From: UMGS1851 sp900555605
GTDB taxonomy: Bacteria > Bacillota > Clostridia > UBA1212 > UBA1255
NCBI GenBank assembly: GCA_902472555.1
Contig: CABROF010000122.1
Location: forward strand, 1 to 5,966
Reading direction: 5' to 3'
Length of the DNA: 5,966 bases
In this document: piece after piece, positions 1-5,966 of the stretch
Position numbering within the stretch: position 1 is the stretch's first letter
Layout: each line of letters starts with the position of its first letter
Notes under the pieces: model-generated
Told to the model about the DNA's origin: nothing
Databases searched by the model: none
What the model saw: only the letters and a program-made list of their open reading frames with translations
Position numbers and translations under genes: made by a program

Positions 1-462
1 GGGACGGATCAGGAAAAGAAATGCGGGGTGTTGTCCGGAGGGGAGCGTAATCGTCTGCATTTGGCATTGGCATTGAAAGAGGATGCTAACGGGTTGTTGC
101 TGGACGAGCCGACCAAAGGCATCGATGCTTTTGCAAAAGAGAGCCTGTGCAGTATTCTGAAAACGCTGAAAGCGCAGGGCATGACGATTCTAATGGTTTC
201 CCACGATGTGGAGTTTGCCTGCGAGACGGCGGACCGCTGCGCGCTGTTTTTCGATGGAGAGATCATATCCGAAGATATTCCAAAGTATTTTTTTGCGGAA
301 AACAATTTCTATACCACAGCCGCAAACAGGATTGCGCGGCAGCTGTTTCCCAATGCCGTAACGTGTGAGGATGTGATTCGCATGTGCGGCCTGTGCAAAA
401 GGCGGGACTTTTGCGAAACGGATGCGGCGCCGCGGGGAAGCGGGGGAATGTGCAATGTCTGA
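1..462 (+). CDS. ECF transporter ATP-binding subunit, C-terminal part (5' end off the window)
   Basis: This frame is open from the left edge and gives 153 residues before the stop. It carries the second half of an ABC ATPase: signature LSGGE at residues 11-15, Walker B LLLDE at 32-36 followed by P37, D-loop GID at 40-42, and switch histidine H68 in VSHD. The Walker A and Q-loop must lie upstream. ECF ATPases hydrolyse ATP on the cytoplasmic face to drive vitamin uptake through EcfT and an S component. The tail containing NNFYTTAANRIAR resembles, from memory, the end of ECF ATPases of Clostridia, which often carry two ATPase domains in one chain; the missing 5' part decides that here. The last 32 residues are unusually cysteine-rich (C122, C129, C132, C138, C151). 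The gene overlaps the next one by 8 bp, which points to one operon and translational coupling. The ECF assignment is firm mainly because of that S-component neighbour. Confidence 0.9.
   Translation, partial: GTDQEKKCGVLSGGERNRLHLALALKEDANGLLLDEPTKGIDAFAKESLCSILKTLKAQGMTILMVSHDVEFACETADRCALFFDGEIISEDIPKYFFAENNFYTTAANRIARQLFPNAVTCEDVIRMCGLCKRRDFCETDAAPRGSGGMCNV
442..447 (+). promoter_or_regulatory. Ribosome binding site of the S-component gene
   Basis: GGGGGA lies 7 nt before the ATG at 455, inside the end of the ATPase gene. An in-frame ATG at 422 has only a weak AGGCGGG about 15 nt upstream, so this site favours 455 as the true start. Confidence 0.6.
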
Positions 463-1183
463 GGGGAACAGCGGGAAACGAGGAGGCCGGCGCCGGGGGC
501 TGCGGTACGGAATTATTTTCGGTGCGATTCCCGCGGTGCTGGCCATTGGCATTTTGTGCTTTCAGGACAGACAATACGCGCTGATTTCCGCGGCTGCGGC
601 AGTTCTGTCCTGTGTGCCGTTTTTTCTTGCTTTTGAACGGAGAAACGCGCATGTAAAGGAGCTGGTGCTCCTTGCGGTGATGACCGCCCTCTCGGTTGCG
701 GGGCGTATTGCCTTTGCGTTTGTTCCGGGATTTAAACCTGTGACGGCAATTGTGGTCATAACTGCAATGTCCTTCGGCGGGGAGGCCGGCTTTCTTACCG
801 GCGCGTTATCCGCCGTTTTATCAAATTTTTATTTCGGGCAGGGGCCCTGGACCCCCTTTCAGATGTTTATATGGGGCCTGATCGGCTTTTTTGCCGGCCT
901 TCTGGGGCAGCGTCTGAAAAGAAGCCGCGTGCTGCTTTTTTTGTACGGCATCTTGGCAGGGGTTCTGTTTTCTTTATGGATGGATATCTGGACTGTTCTT
1001 TGGCAGGATGGTTTTTTCAATTTCAGGCGTTACGGCGCGGCAGTTGTCTCAGCGCTGCCCTTTATGGCGGTCTATGCAGCATCAAATGTTATTTTTCTCT
1101 TTCTTTTAGCAAAACCCATGGGGGAAAAATTAGAACGTGTCCGGATAAAATACGGGCTGATGGAACCGGCTGACAAAGCATAA
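455..1183 (+). CDS. ECF transporter S component (vitamin-binding membrane subunit)
   Basis: This is a 242-residue integral membrane protein. A basic N-terminus (residues 8-17) is followed by about eight hydrophobic segments, roughly 18-36, 42-60, 70-89, 95-107, 110-127, 135-151, 158-177 and 199-223. The third contains AxxxA (A74-A78), the motif known in the first helix of S components that contacts EcfT. The canonical six-helix S fold therefore seems to start near residue 68, with two extra helices in front; most S components are only about 170-200 residues. The loop GQGPWTPFQ (128-136) is the most distinctive segment. It should capture a vitamin or similar small molecule and toggle in the membrane when the ATPases fire. 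The substrate cannot be read from the sequence; a cobalamin-type (CbrT-like) role is my best guess from recalled families and is weak. The ATG at 455 was chosen for its spacing to GGGGGA and its coupling to the upstream stop; 422 is the alternative and adds 11 residues. Confidence 0.87.
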   Translation: MSEGNSGKRGGRRRGLRYGIIFGAIPAVLAIGILCFQDRQYALISAAAAVLSCVPFFLAFERRNAHVKELVLLAVMTALSVAGRIAFAFVPGFKPVTAIVVITAMSFGGEAGFLTGALSAVLSNFYFGQGPWTPFQMFIWGLIGFFAGLLGQRLKRSRVLLFLYGILAGVLFSLWMDIWTVLWQDGFFNFRRYGAAVVSALPFMAVYAASNVIFLFLLAKPMGEKLERVRIKYGLMEPADKA

Positions 1184-1199
1184 CGAAATACCCTATAAA
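1170..1199 (+). promoter_or_regulatory. Candidate sigma-A promoter for the glycosidase gene
   Basis: CTGACA at 1170-1175 and TATAAA at 1194-1199 each match five of six bases of the housekeeping -35 and -10 consensus, with an 18-nt spacer. The -35 box lies in the last codons of the S-component gene. Transcription would begin near 1205-1208 and give a leader of about 130 nt. This is inferred from sequence match only; nothing else between the genes matches as well. Confidence 0.5.
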
Positions 1200-1205
1200 A
1201 TTCTT

Positions 1206-1330
1206 TCCTCCCGGCCTGTTTTCATAACCGCGGCGTTTTTTTACAATGTGGTACAGAAAACAGGAAGCCGGGCCGCGATTCCCGGCGCTCTGCTCCGATA
1301 AAAGAACGCCGCAGCAGAGGAGAAGGAGGA
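1206..1330 (+). promoter_or_regulatory. Structured leader of the glycosidase gene with competing inverted repeats
   Basis: Four pairings can be drawn. CCCGGCCTGTTTT (1210-1222) pairs imperfectly with 1257-1272. GCCGGG (1267-1272) pairs perfectly with CCCGGC (1281-1286) over an 8-nt loop, so it competes with the first stem. GCGGCGTT (1230-1237) pairs with AACGCCGC (1305-1312). TCCTCC (1206-1211) is an exact complement of the Shine-Dalgarno GGAGGA (1325-1330). A seven-T run (1236-1242) has no convincing hairpin before it, so I do not call a terminator for the transporter operon. It matches no riboswitch class I recognise. Regulation is an inference; GC-rich spacers also give such pairings by chance. 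Confidence 0.3.
1322..1330 (+). promoter_or_regulatory. Strong ribosome binding site of the glycosidase gene
   Basis: GAAGGAGGA is a near-complete match to the 16S rRNA tail. GGAGG ends 5 nt before the ATG at 1335, which fixes that start and suggests efficient translation if the site is not masked by leader structure. Confidence 0.8.
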
Positions 1331-1334
1331 TTTT

Positions 1335-3701
1335 ATGGGAGATTCAGAAGATTTTGAAAATCTGGAATGGCTGAATCAGGAGAAAAAGACCATTGCATCA
1401 GTGCGTTCCTATCACGGCGGACCGATGCTGTTTTTAAATGACCAGCCTGTCTGGCCCATGGTGATGATGAGTCCTTGGGGAAAAGGGGAACAGACGTCCC
1501 AGGGACAGGCGCGGATCCGGGGAACCGCGGCCACGGGGATCCATTTATATATCACACAGCAGAATTTGGACATGGAGCAGTATACGAATTTATGGAACGG
1601 GCCGGACAGCTATGACTATTCCGATTTGGACCGAAATCTTCAGGCCATTCTGAGGAATGATCCGCAGGCGCATATCATTGTGAAAATGTATGTGCAGGCC
1701 CCCCTGTGGTGGATGCGGCTCCATCCGGAGGAGCAGATGGTGTACGCGGACGGGTATCAGCCGGAGCCGGATGTGGTTTTCTGCGGCAGCGAACAGGGAA
1801 ACTATGCCTCCTTTACCTCCAATGCATGGCTGCAGGACGCAGGAGAAATGCTGCGGCAGCTTGTGCTGCATTTTGAGGAGGTGCCTTGGGGAAAACGTGT
1901 CATCGGCCTGAATATTCTAAACGGACATTGTCAGGAATGGCATTATTGGGGCAGCATTTTCAATCATCTGCCGGACTGCAGCCTGCCCATGAAAAAATAT
2001 TTCGCACAGTGGCTTGCCGATACATACGGGTCCGATGAGAATCTGCGGAAGGCTTGGAAGCTTGAAACCGCAACCCTTGCAGAACCGCCTTTCCCCAGCG
2101 CCGCGCAGCGGGATATGACGGATGGCGGATATCTGCGCAATCCTTCGTATGGGCAGCAGATCATCGATTACTACCGCTGTCAGCACGACGCAGCCTTCCG
2201 CGCCATTGTACATTTTGCAAAAATTGTGAAAGAAAGCAGCGGCGGCAGACTGCTGGCAGGGGCGTATTACGGATACGTGATGACCTGCCCCTGGTATCCA
2301 GACGGCATTTCTATGGAGGTTTCCCGGGTGCTTGCCTCTCCGTATATTGATTTTCTGGCCAGTCCGGCCACTTATGAGGATTATCTGTCCCGGGGCGTAG
2401 GCGGAGACGGTCTTCTGCGGGGACTTCCGGACAGCTGCAGACTCCGAGGAAAGCTGCATTTCAGCGAGTCTGACGAGGGAACGTATCAATGTCCTCAGGC
2501 GTATCATCCCAGTGAGCATATGGAGAATTTCAGCGAATCCGTTGCAAACCTGCGCAAGCAGTTCGGGCAGCTGCTGGTGCGGCGCAGCGGAAACTGGTGG
2601 TTTGACTTAGATGATGCGTATGGCCTGTTCCTGCACAAGGAGCATGCGGAGGAGCTGACACGTTTGCGCAGAATTGCCGATGCGGCAAAGGAAAAGGATG
2701 TCCGGCCCAATGAGACGGTACTGGTATACAGTCTGGAGAGCCTGTATTATGTGCGGCGCTCCACATACAATCAAGATTGTATGGAAAGCATGACGTATAC
2801 TTATTTGGATACCCTGCCGCATCTGCTGTCGCGCAGCGGCATCGGGTTCGATATGATTACGGAGCAGGAGCTGCTGTCCGCGGATTGTCCGGATTATAAA
2901 TTGTATATCTTCCCGAATCTGTTCTATGCAAGCGCCGTGACCAGGGGGCAGATCCGGGAAAAGCTGCGGGCCGGCGGAGGCTGCGCGGTTTGGCTGTATG
3001 CGCCGGGATACGCGGATGAGACGGGAATCGACCCGGCGCATTGCCAAGCGCTGACCGGTTTCCCGCTGCGGGTTCTGCAGACAGGAGATCCGCGGGCAGA
3101 GGCCTGCGGCTGTCATATGGTCCGGCTGACATCCAACTTTTTTACACGTTTTCCAAATGCTTCCTTTAAAGGAACAATCCGCGGAATCCGTCTGCCTGCG
3201 GCACAGGAGGATTATGCGCAGCGGTATGATACGGACCGGGAAGAAATTACCTACGGAGTCCCGGGAAAAATGGTTCCTGCATTTTACGCGGAGGTCACCG
3301 GAGAGGAGGCGGATACCTCGGCTGTTTCCTGCTGGGGCATTCCGGAGGAGCATCCGGCAGAAGCGCAGAACGCAGGGGCAGGTCTTGCGGTGCGGCAGAT
3401 GGACGGATGGACCTCTGTTTATTCAGCCTGCCTGATTACATCCACGGAGCTTTTGCGCTGCCTCGCGGAATTTGCAGGCGTTCACGTTTTTCAGCATGCG
3501 GACGATGTGTTTTTGGTAAACGCCCATTATTTCTGCATTCCGCTGCGGGACAATGAAGGGGAGAAGACGATTTTTCTTCCGTCTGCCGGCAGTGTCTGCA
3601 ACTTGATCACCGGGGAAGAAACGCAGTGTCCGGAGGGCATTTTCCGTTTTACCGGACAGCGGCGGACCACATACCTGTTTTCCTATACTGCAGGTGACTG
3701 A
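1335..3701 (+). CDS. Putative cytoplasmic glycoside hydrolase, GH42-like clan GH-A (beta-galactosidase-type)
   Basis: The product has 788 residues and no signal peptide or membrane segment, so it should act in the cytoplasm on imported or released sugars. Residues about 25-440 look like a TIM-barrel glycosidase: PxWWMRLHPEE near 125-135, QEWHYWG with E201 as likely acid/base, SESDEGT with E378 (or E381) as likely nucleophile, and WWFD at 421-424. The spacing of about 177 residues between the two glutamates suits a retaining clan GH-A enzyme. From V456 a Rossmann-like domain follows (LYIFPN at 523-528, GGGCAVWLYAPG at 547-558), as in the trimerisation domain of GH42. The end, from D723, is a beta-rich module common in these enzymes. 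The catalytic motifs are not those of standard GH42, so the sugar specificity is unknown. The gene has its own strong ribosome site and a terminator 37 bp behind it, and appears to be transcribed alone. No sugar transporter or regulator sits beside it. Confidence 0.78.
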   Translation: MGDSEDFENLEWLNQEKKTIASVRSYHGGPMLFLNDQPVWPMVMMSPWGKGEQTSQGQARIRGTAATGIHLYITQQNLDMEQYTNLWNGPDSYDYSDLDRNLQAILRNDPQAHIIVKMYVQAPLWWMRLHPEEQMVYADGYQPEPDVVFCGSEQGNYASFTSNAWLQDAGEMLRQLVLHFEEVPWGKRVIGLNILNGHCQEWHYWGSIFNHLPDCSLPMKKYFAQWLADTYGSDENLRKAWKLETATLAEPPFPSAAQRDMTDGGYLRNPSYGQQIIDYYRCQHDAAFRAIVHFAKIVKESSGGRLLAGAYYGYVMTCPWYPDGISMEVSRVLASPYIDFLASPATYEDYLSRGVGGDGLLRGLPDSCRLRGKLHFSESDEGTYQCPQAYHPSEHMENFSESVANLRKQFGQLLVRRSGNWWFDLDDAYGLFLHKEHAEELTRLRRIADAAKEKDVRPNETVLVYSLESLYYVRRSTYNQDCMESMTYTYLDTLPHLLSRSGIGFDMITEQELLSADCPDYKLYIFPNLFYASAVTRGQIREKLRAGGGCAVWLYAPGYADETGIDPAHCQALTGFPLRVLQTGDPRAEACGCHMVRLTSNFFTRFPNASFKGTIRGIRLPAAQEDYAQRYDTDREEITYGVPGKMVPAFYAEVTGEEADTSAVSCWGIPEEHPAEAQNAGAGLAVRQMDGWTSVYSACLITSTELLRCLAEFAGVHVFQHADDVFLVNAHYFCIPLRDNEGEKTIFLPSAGSVCNLITGEETQCPEGIFRFTGQRRTTYLFSYTAGD

Positions 3702-3723
3702 ATTTTGCTTTTATGCATATAAT
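3694..3723 (+). promoter_or_regulatory. Possible promoter upstream of the terminator
   Basis: A perfect -10 box, TATAAT (3718-3723), lies 18 nt after GTGACT (3694-3699), a partial -35 match that overlaps the glycosidase stop codon. Transcription would begin near 3730 and reach the terminator hairpin almost at once. It may be a chance AT-rich match, or the asnB promoter with an attenuator. No better promoter is visible between the terminator and asnB. Confidence 0.25.
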
Positions 3724-3737
3724 AAAGTGCAGGGAAC

Positions 3738-3774
3738 AAAGGCGTTCTTCTTCGGAAGGGCGTCTTTTTATTTT
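3738..3774 (+). terminator. Intrinsic terminator after the glycosidase gene
   Basis: GGCGTTCTTC (3741-3750) and GAAGGGCGTC (3755-3764) form a 10-bp stem with three G-U pairs around a stable C(UUCG)G tetraloop, followed by TTTTTATTTT. Three A residues before the stem can extend it into the T-run. It separates the glycosidase transcript from asnB. Confidence 0.92.
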
Positions 3775-3787
3775 CGGACCTGTCCAA

Positions 3788-3840
3788 AGCCGCGGTCTGT
3801 AAAGCAAAAATGCCTGTCGGACGGACGGGCGGCAGCGGCT
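3788..3840 (+). promoter_or_regulatory. Nested inverted repeats in the asnB leader
   Basis: AGCCGC (3788-3793) pairs exactly with GCGGCT (3835-3840). Inside this, GCCTGTC (3812-3818) pairs with GACGGGC (3824-3830) over a 5-nt loop, with one G-U pair. No T-run follows, so it is not a terminator. It lacks the T-box sequence AGGGTGGNACCGCG that would indicate sensing of uncharged tRNA. A role in asnB expression is only inferred from position. Confidence 0.3.
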
Positions 3841-3856
3841 GAAAGAAATGCAGAAA

Positions 3857-3861
3857 AGGGG
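3857..3861 (+). promoter_or_regulatory. Ribosome binding site fixing the GTG start of asnB
   Basis: AGGGG lies 8 nt before the GTG at 3870. It supports a GTG start that puts cysteine directly after the initiator, as class II amidotransferases require. Confidence 0.7.
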
Positions 3862-3869
3862 TATGAAAA

Positions 3870-5708
3870 GTGTGTGCGATTGCAGGTGAAATTGATTATA
3901 GAAAAAATTTAAAGCTGTGCGGCGAAGGGGTCTGCCGCCGGATGCTGGAAACCATGCGCCGGCGCGGGCCGGACCAGTACGGCATTTATCGAACGGACCA
4001 TGCAGTGCTGCTGCATGCCAGGCTCTCGGTGATTGACCCGGAGCGGGGCAGACAGCCTATGACCGCTGCCCGGAGCGGTGAGACCTATACGCTTGTTTAT
4101 AACGGAGAGCTCTATAATACAGAGGAAATCCGGTGGGAACTTCTGCGGGAGGGCTGGGACTTTGAGAGCCATTCCGACACGGAGGTGCTTTTGAAGGCAT
4201 ATGCGGCATGGGGGGCGGACTGTCTGCGGAAGCTCAACGGAATCTATGCTTTTGCAATCTGGGAGGAGCAGGCCCGGCGCCTGTTTCTTGCACGGGACCG
4301 CATGGGCGTAAAGCCCCTGTTTTATACGGAAGCAGACGGCACATTTTTATTTGCCTCTGAGATCAAGACGCTGCTGGCCCATCCTGCCGCCGCACCGGTG
4401 GCGGATCTGAACGCGATTGCGGAGCTTATGCTGATCGGCCCCGGCAGAACCCCGGGCTGCGGAGTATTTCGCGGGATTCATGAGATCAAACCGGGCTGGC
4501 TGGCATATGTAACGGCAGAAGGAATGCGGACGGAAGCATACTGGACGCTGCAGGACAGGGAACATACGGAATCATTTGAAGAAACGGCTGCCCATGTCAG
4601 GTCCCTTGTGGTGGATGCCATCCAGCGGCAGCTGGTGTCGGATGTGCCCATCGGCACGTTTTTGTCGGGCGGATTGGATTCCAGTTTGATTTCCTCCGTG
4701 GCAGCCCGGTATTTTGCGGAACGCGGCAGGACGCTGGACACCTTTTCCGTGTATTACCAGGATAACGAAAAATATTTTACGGCCAGCAAATTTCAGCCCA
4801 ACAGCGATGAACACTATATCGACCGTATGACGGCATATCTGCAATGCAGACATGAACGGCTCACCATCGGGACCGAGGAACTGGTACAGGCGCTGTTCGA
4901 AGCGGTAACGGCCCGGGATCTGCCTGGCATGGCGGATGTAGATTCCTCGCTTCTGCTGTTTTGCAGAGAAATTAAAAAGCATTGTACGGTTGCACTTTCA
5001 GGAGAATGCGCGGATGAAATTTTCGGCGGGTATCCGTGGTACCGCGATCCGACCATCCGAGAGGCGGAGGGCTTCCCCTGGGCACAGTCCACCGCTTGGC
5101 GAGCAGGTTTTCTGCACGAGGAGCTGGCAGGTAAAATCGATGCCGCGGCTTACGTGGATGCCCGCTACCGGCAGACGGCGGAGCGTACGCCGCTGCATGG
5201 AAAAAACAGCCCGGAGGATCGGAATATTAAAATTATGACGCATTTGAACATGCAGTGGTTCATGCAGACCCTGCTGGACCGGAAGGACCGAATGAGCATG
5301 TATTCCGGCCTGGAGGTTCGCGTCCCGTTCTGCGACAGCCGCATTGCAGAATATTTATACGGCGTGCCGTGGCAGTTTAAAGATCACAATGGTGTTGAAA
5401 AGGGACTGCTCAGAGAAGCGGCTGCGGGTCGGCTGCCGGATGAAGTGCTTTGGAGAAAAAAGAGCCCTTATCCGAAAACGCACCATCCTGCTTATCTGAG
5501 CCGCGTTTCCGAGCTGCTGACCGATGTGCTGCATACGCCCAACGCGCCGCTGCTGGAGCTTGTGAAAAAAGAAAAGCTTCGGGAGCTCCTGCAGTCCTCC
5601 CGTCAGATCCCCTGGTACGGCCAGCTGATGACGGTTCCGCAGACGATTGCATATTTTCTGCAGCTCAACGATTGGCTGGAGCGCTATCACGTGCAGATTT
5701 GCGTGTGA
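3870..5708 (+). CDS. asnB: Asparagine synthetase, glutamine-hydrolysing (EC 6.3.5.4)
   Basis: The product has 612 residues and makes asparagine from aspartate, glutamine and ATP in the cytoplasm. The N-terminal class II glutaminase domain (2 to about 190) has the nucleophile C2, exposed after methionine removal, plus RGPD (32-35), RLSVID (51-56), YNGELYN (77-83) and D103 in SDTE, matching the R49, N74, G75 and D98 set of E. coli AsnB. The synthetase domain has the pyrophosphate loop SGGLDSS (266-272), LSGECADEIFGGY (376-388) and LEVRVPFCD (481-489). All expected catalytic elements are present, so it should be active. The start is GTG at 3870, since no other start places cysteine at position 2. 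One oddity is C380, where most relatives have glycine in GEGADE. Some AsnB-type proteins instead amidate cell-wall diaminopimelate, and sequence alone does not exclude this. The gene follows a strong terminator and is probably transcribed separately. Confidence 0.95.
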   Translation: MCAIAGEIDYRKNLKLCGEGVCRRMLETMRRRGPDQYGIYRTDHAVLLHARLSVIDPERGRQPMTAARSGETYTLVYNGELYNTEEIRWELLREGWDFESHSDTEVLLKAYAAWGADCLRKLNGIYAFAIWEEQARRLFLARDRMGVKPLFYTEADGTFLFASEIKTLLAHPAAAPVADLNAIAELMLIGPGRTPGCGVFRGIHEIKPGWLAYVTAEGMRTEAYWTLQDREHTESFEETAAHVRSLVVDAIQRQLVSDVPIGTFLSGGLDSSLISSVAARYFAERGRTLDTFSVYYQDNEKYFTASKFQPNSDEHYIDRMTAYLQCRHERLTIGTEELVQALFEAVTARDLPGMADVDSSLLLFCREIKKHCTVALSGECADEIFGGYPWYRDPTIREAEGFPWAQSTAWRAGFLHEELAGKIDAAAYVDARYRQTAERTPLHGKNSPEDRNIKIMTHLNMQWFMQTLLDRKDRMSMYSGLEVRVPFCDSRIAEYLYGVPWQFKDHNGVEKGLLREAAAGRLPDEVLWRKKSPYPKTHHPAYLSRVSELLTDVLHTPNAPLLELVKKEKLRELLQSSRQIPWYGQLMTVPQTIAYFLQLNDWLERYHVQICV

Positions 5709-5966
5709 TCTCCGGCTTCCGGACAGGAAACCCGCATTTCGCTGAACAAGCAGTAAAGTCCGGCAGCGGCAGGCCCCGGCGCGATCTCTGCGGCAACCTG
5801 CACAAAACGGCGGGACGAGGTTTTGGCCAGCAGTGCCCGCAGCTCGCAGAGAATCAGAAGCACAAGCACTTTTTCATCGGTCAGGGCTTTTATGAAGGTG
5901 ATCAGATCGGTATCATCTTCGGAAGAGGTGATGCAAGGCGGCGCGGTTTCTGCGGCGGCCTGCAGC
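5687..5966 (-). CDS. Unidentified protein, C-terminal part (5' end off the window)
   Basis: On the reverse strand a frame is open from the window edge to a TGA at 5689-5687, giving 92 residues. The composition is protein-like: a leucine-rich segment DEKVLVLLILCELRALLAK that looks like an amphipathic or buried helix, then an alanine-rich stretch, and mostly G or C third codon positions. The opposite strand is also open here, but its translation is rich in G, R, H and Q like the antisense frames of asnB, so I prefer the reverse strand. A GTG at 5869 could be an internal start, but no ribosome site precedes it, so the gene probably extends beyond the edge. It converges on asnB and overlaps its last 22 bp, with no terminator between. 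I do not recognise the family. Confidence 0.5.
   Translation of the reverse strand, partial: LQAAAETAPPCITSSEDDTDLITFIKALTDEKVLVLLILCELRALLAKTSSRRFVQVAAEIAPGPAAAGLYCLFSEMRVSCPEAGDHTQICT

Noticed and set aside
1236..1242. Seven-T run as a terminator for the transporter operon
   Set aside because: No stable hairpin lies directly before it; CCGCGG at 1228-1233 is a palindrome too short to form a loop.
1246..1374. Small forward reading frame (42 codons) starting in the glycosidase leader
   Set aside because: It has no ribosome binding site, an arginine-rich product encoded by the purine-rich Shine-Dalgarno region, and runs out of frame into the real gene.
1917..3353. Long reverse-strand frames opposite the glycosidase (200 and 248 codons)
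   Set aside because: They are antisense shadows of a well-supported gene: low-complexity composition rich in R, H, I and Q, with no ribosome sites or recognisable motifs.
3775..3869. T-box or other known riboswitch in the asnB leader
   Set aside because: No T-box consensus or specifier-loop features are visible, and the leader after the terminator is under 100 nt.
3694..3912. Forward reading frame (72 codons) between the glycosidase and asnB
   Set aside because: It runs through the intrinsic terminator and the asnB ribosome site, lacks its own ribosome site, and has a composition unlike a protein.
5711..5723. TCCGG-CTT-CCGGA hairpin just after asnB as a terminator
   Set aside because: The stem is only 5 bp and no T-run follows on either strand.
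5699..5966. Forward-strand frame open to the right edge after asnB
   Set aside because: Its translation is dominated by G, R, H, Q and K, like the antisense frames of known genes here. The reverse-strand reading looks more like a real protein.

Overview
The window looks like ordinary chromosomal DNA from a Firmicute, most likely a gut-type member of class Clostridia. The reasons are an energy-coupling factor (ECF) vitamin transporter in ATPase-then-S-component order, strong GGAGG-type ribosome binding sites, an intrinsic terminator with a UUCG loop and U-tract, and an AsnB of the roughly 610-residue type I associate with Clostridia. The assignment rests on gene style and recalled family resemblance, not on a search.

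Layout. Positions 1-462 hold the C-terminal half of an ECF transporter ATPase whose Walker A part lies off the left edge. It overlaps by 8 bp the start of an S-component gene (455-1183), the membrane subunit that binds the vitamin. Positions 1184-1334 form a leader with a plausible promoter just upstream and several competing inverted repeats. Next is a large cytoplasmic glycoside hydrolase (1335-3701) built like a GH42 beta-galactosidase: a clan GH-A-like barrel, a Rossmann/glutamine-amidotransferase-like middle domain and a beta-rich C-terminus. A clear terminator follows at 3738-3774. A GC-rich, foldable leader then precedes a complete, GTG-initiated, glutamine-hydrolysing asparagine synthetase (3870-5708). 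At the right edge a reverse-strand reading frame, open past position 5966, runs tail-to-tail into asnB and overlaps it by 22 bp. I read it as the 3' end of an unidentified gene.

How the genes work together. The ATPase and S component clearly belong to one transporter, with EcfT presumably upstream. The glycosidase is probably a separate unit: it has a candidate promoter inside the 3' end of the S gene and a terminator behind it. Lacking a signal peptide, it would act on sugars already imported, but no sugar transporter or regulator is visible. AsnB makes asparagine from aspartate, glutamine and ATP and has no obvious functional tie to its neighbours.

I found no tRNA, rRNA, CRISPR array, insertion sequence or phage gene, and nothing that amounts to a new defence or mobile system. 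The points most worth a second look are the glycosidase, which does not show the usual GH42 catalytic signatures, and the two structured leader regions.
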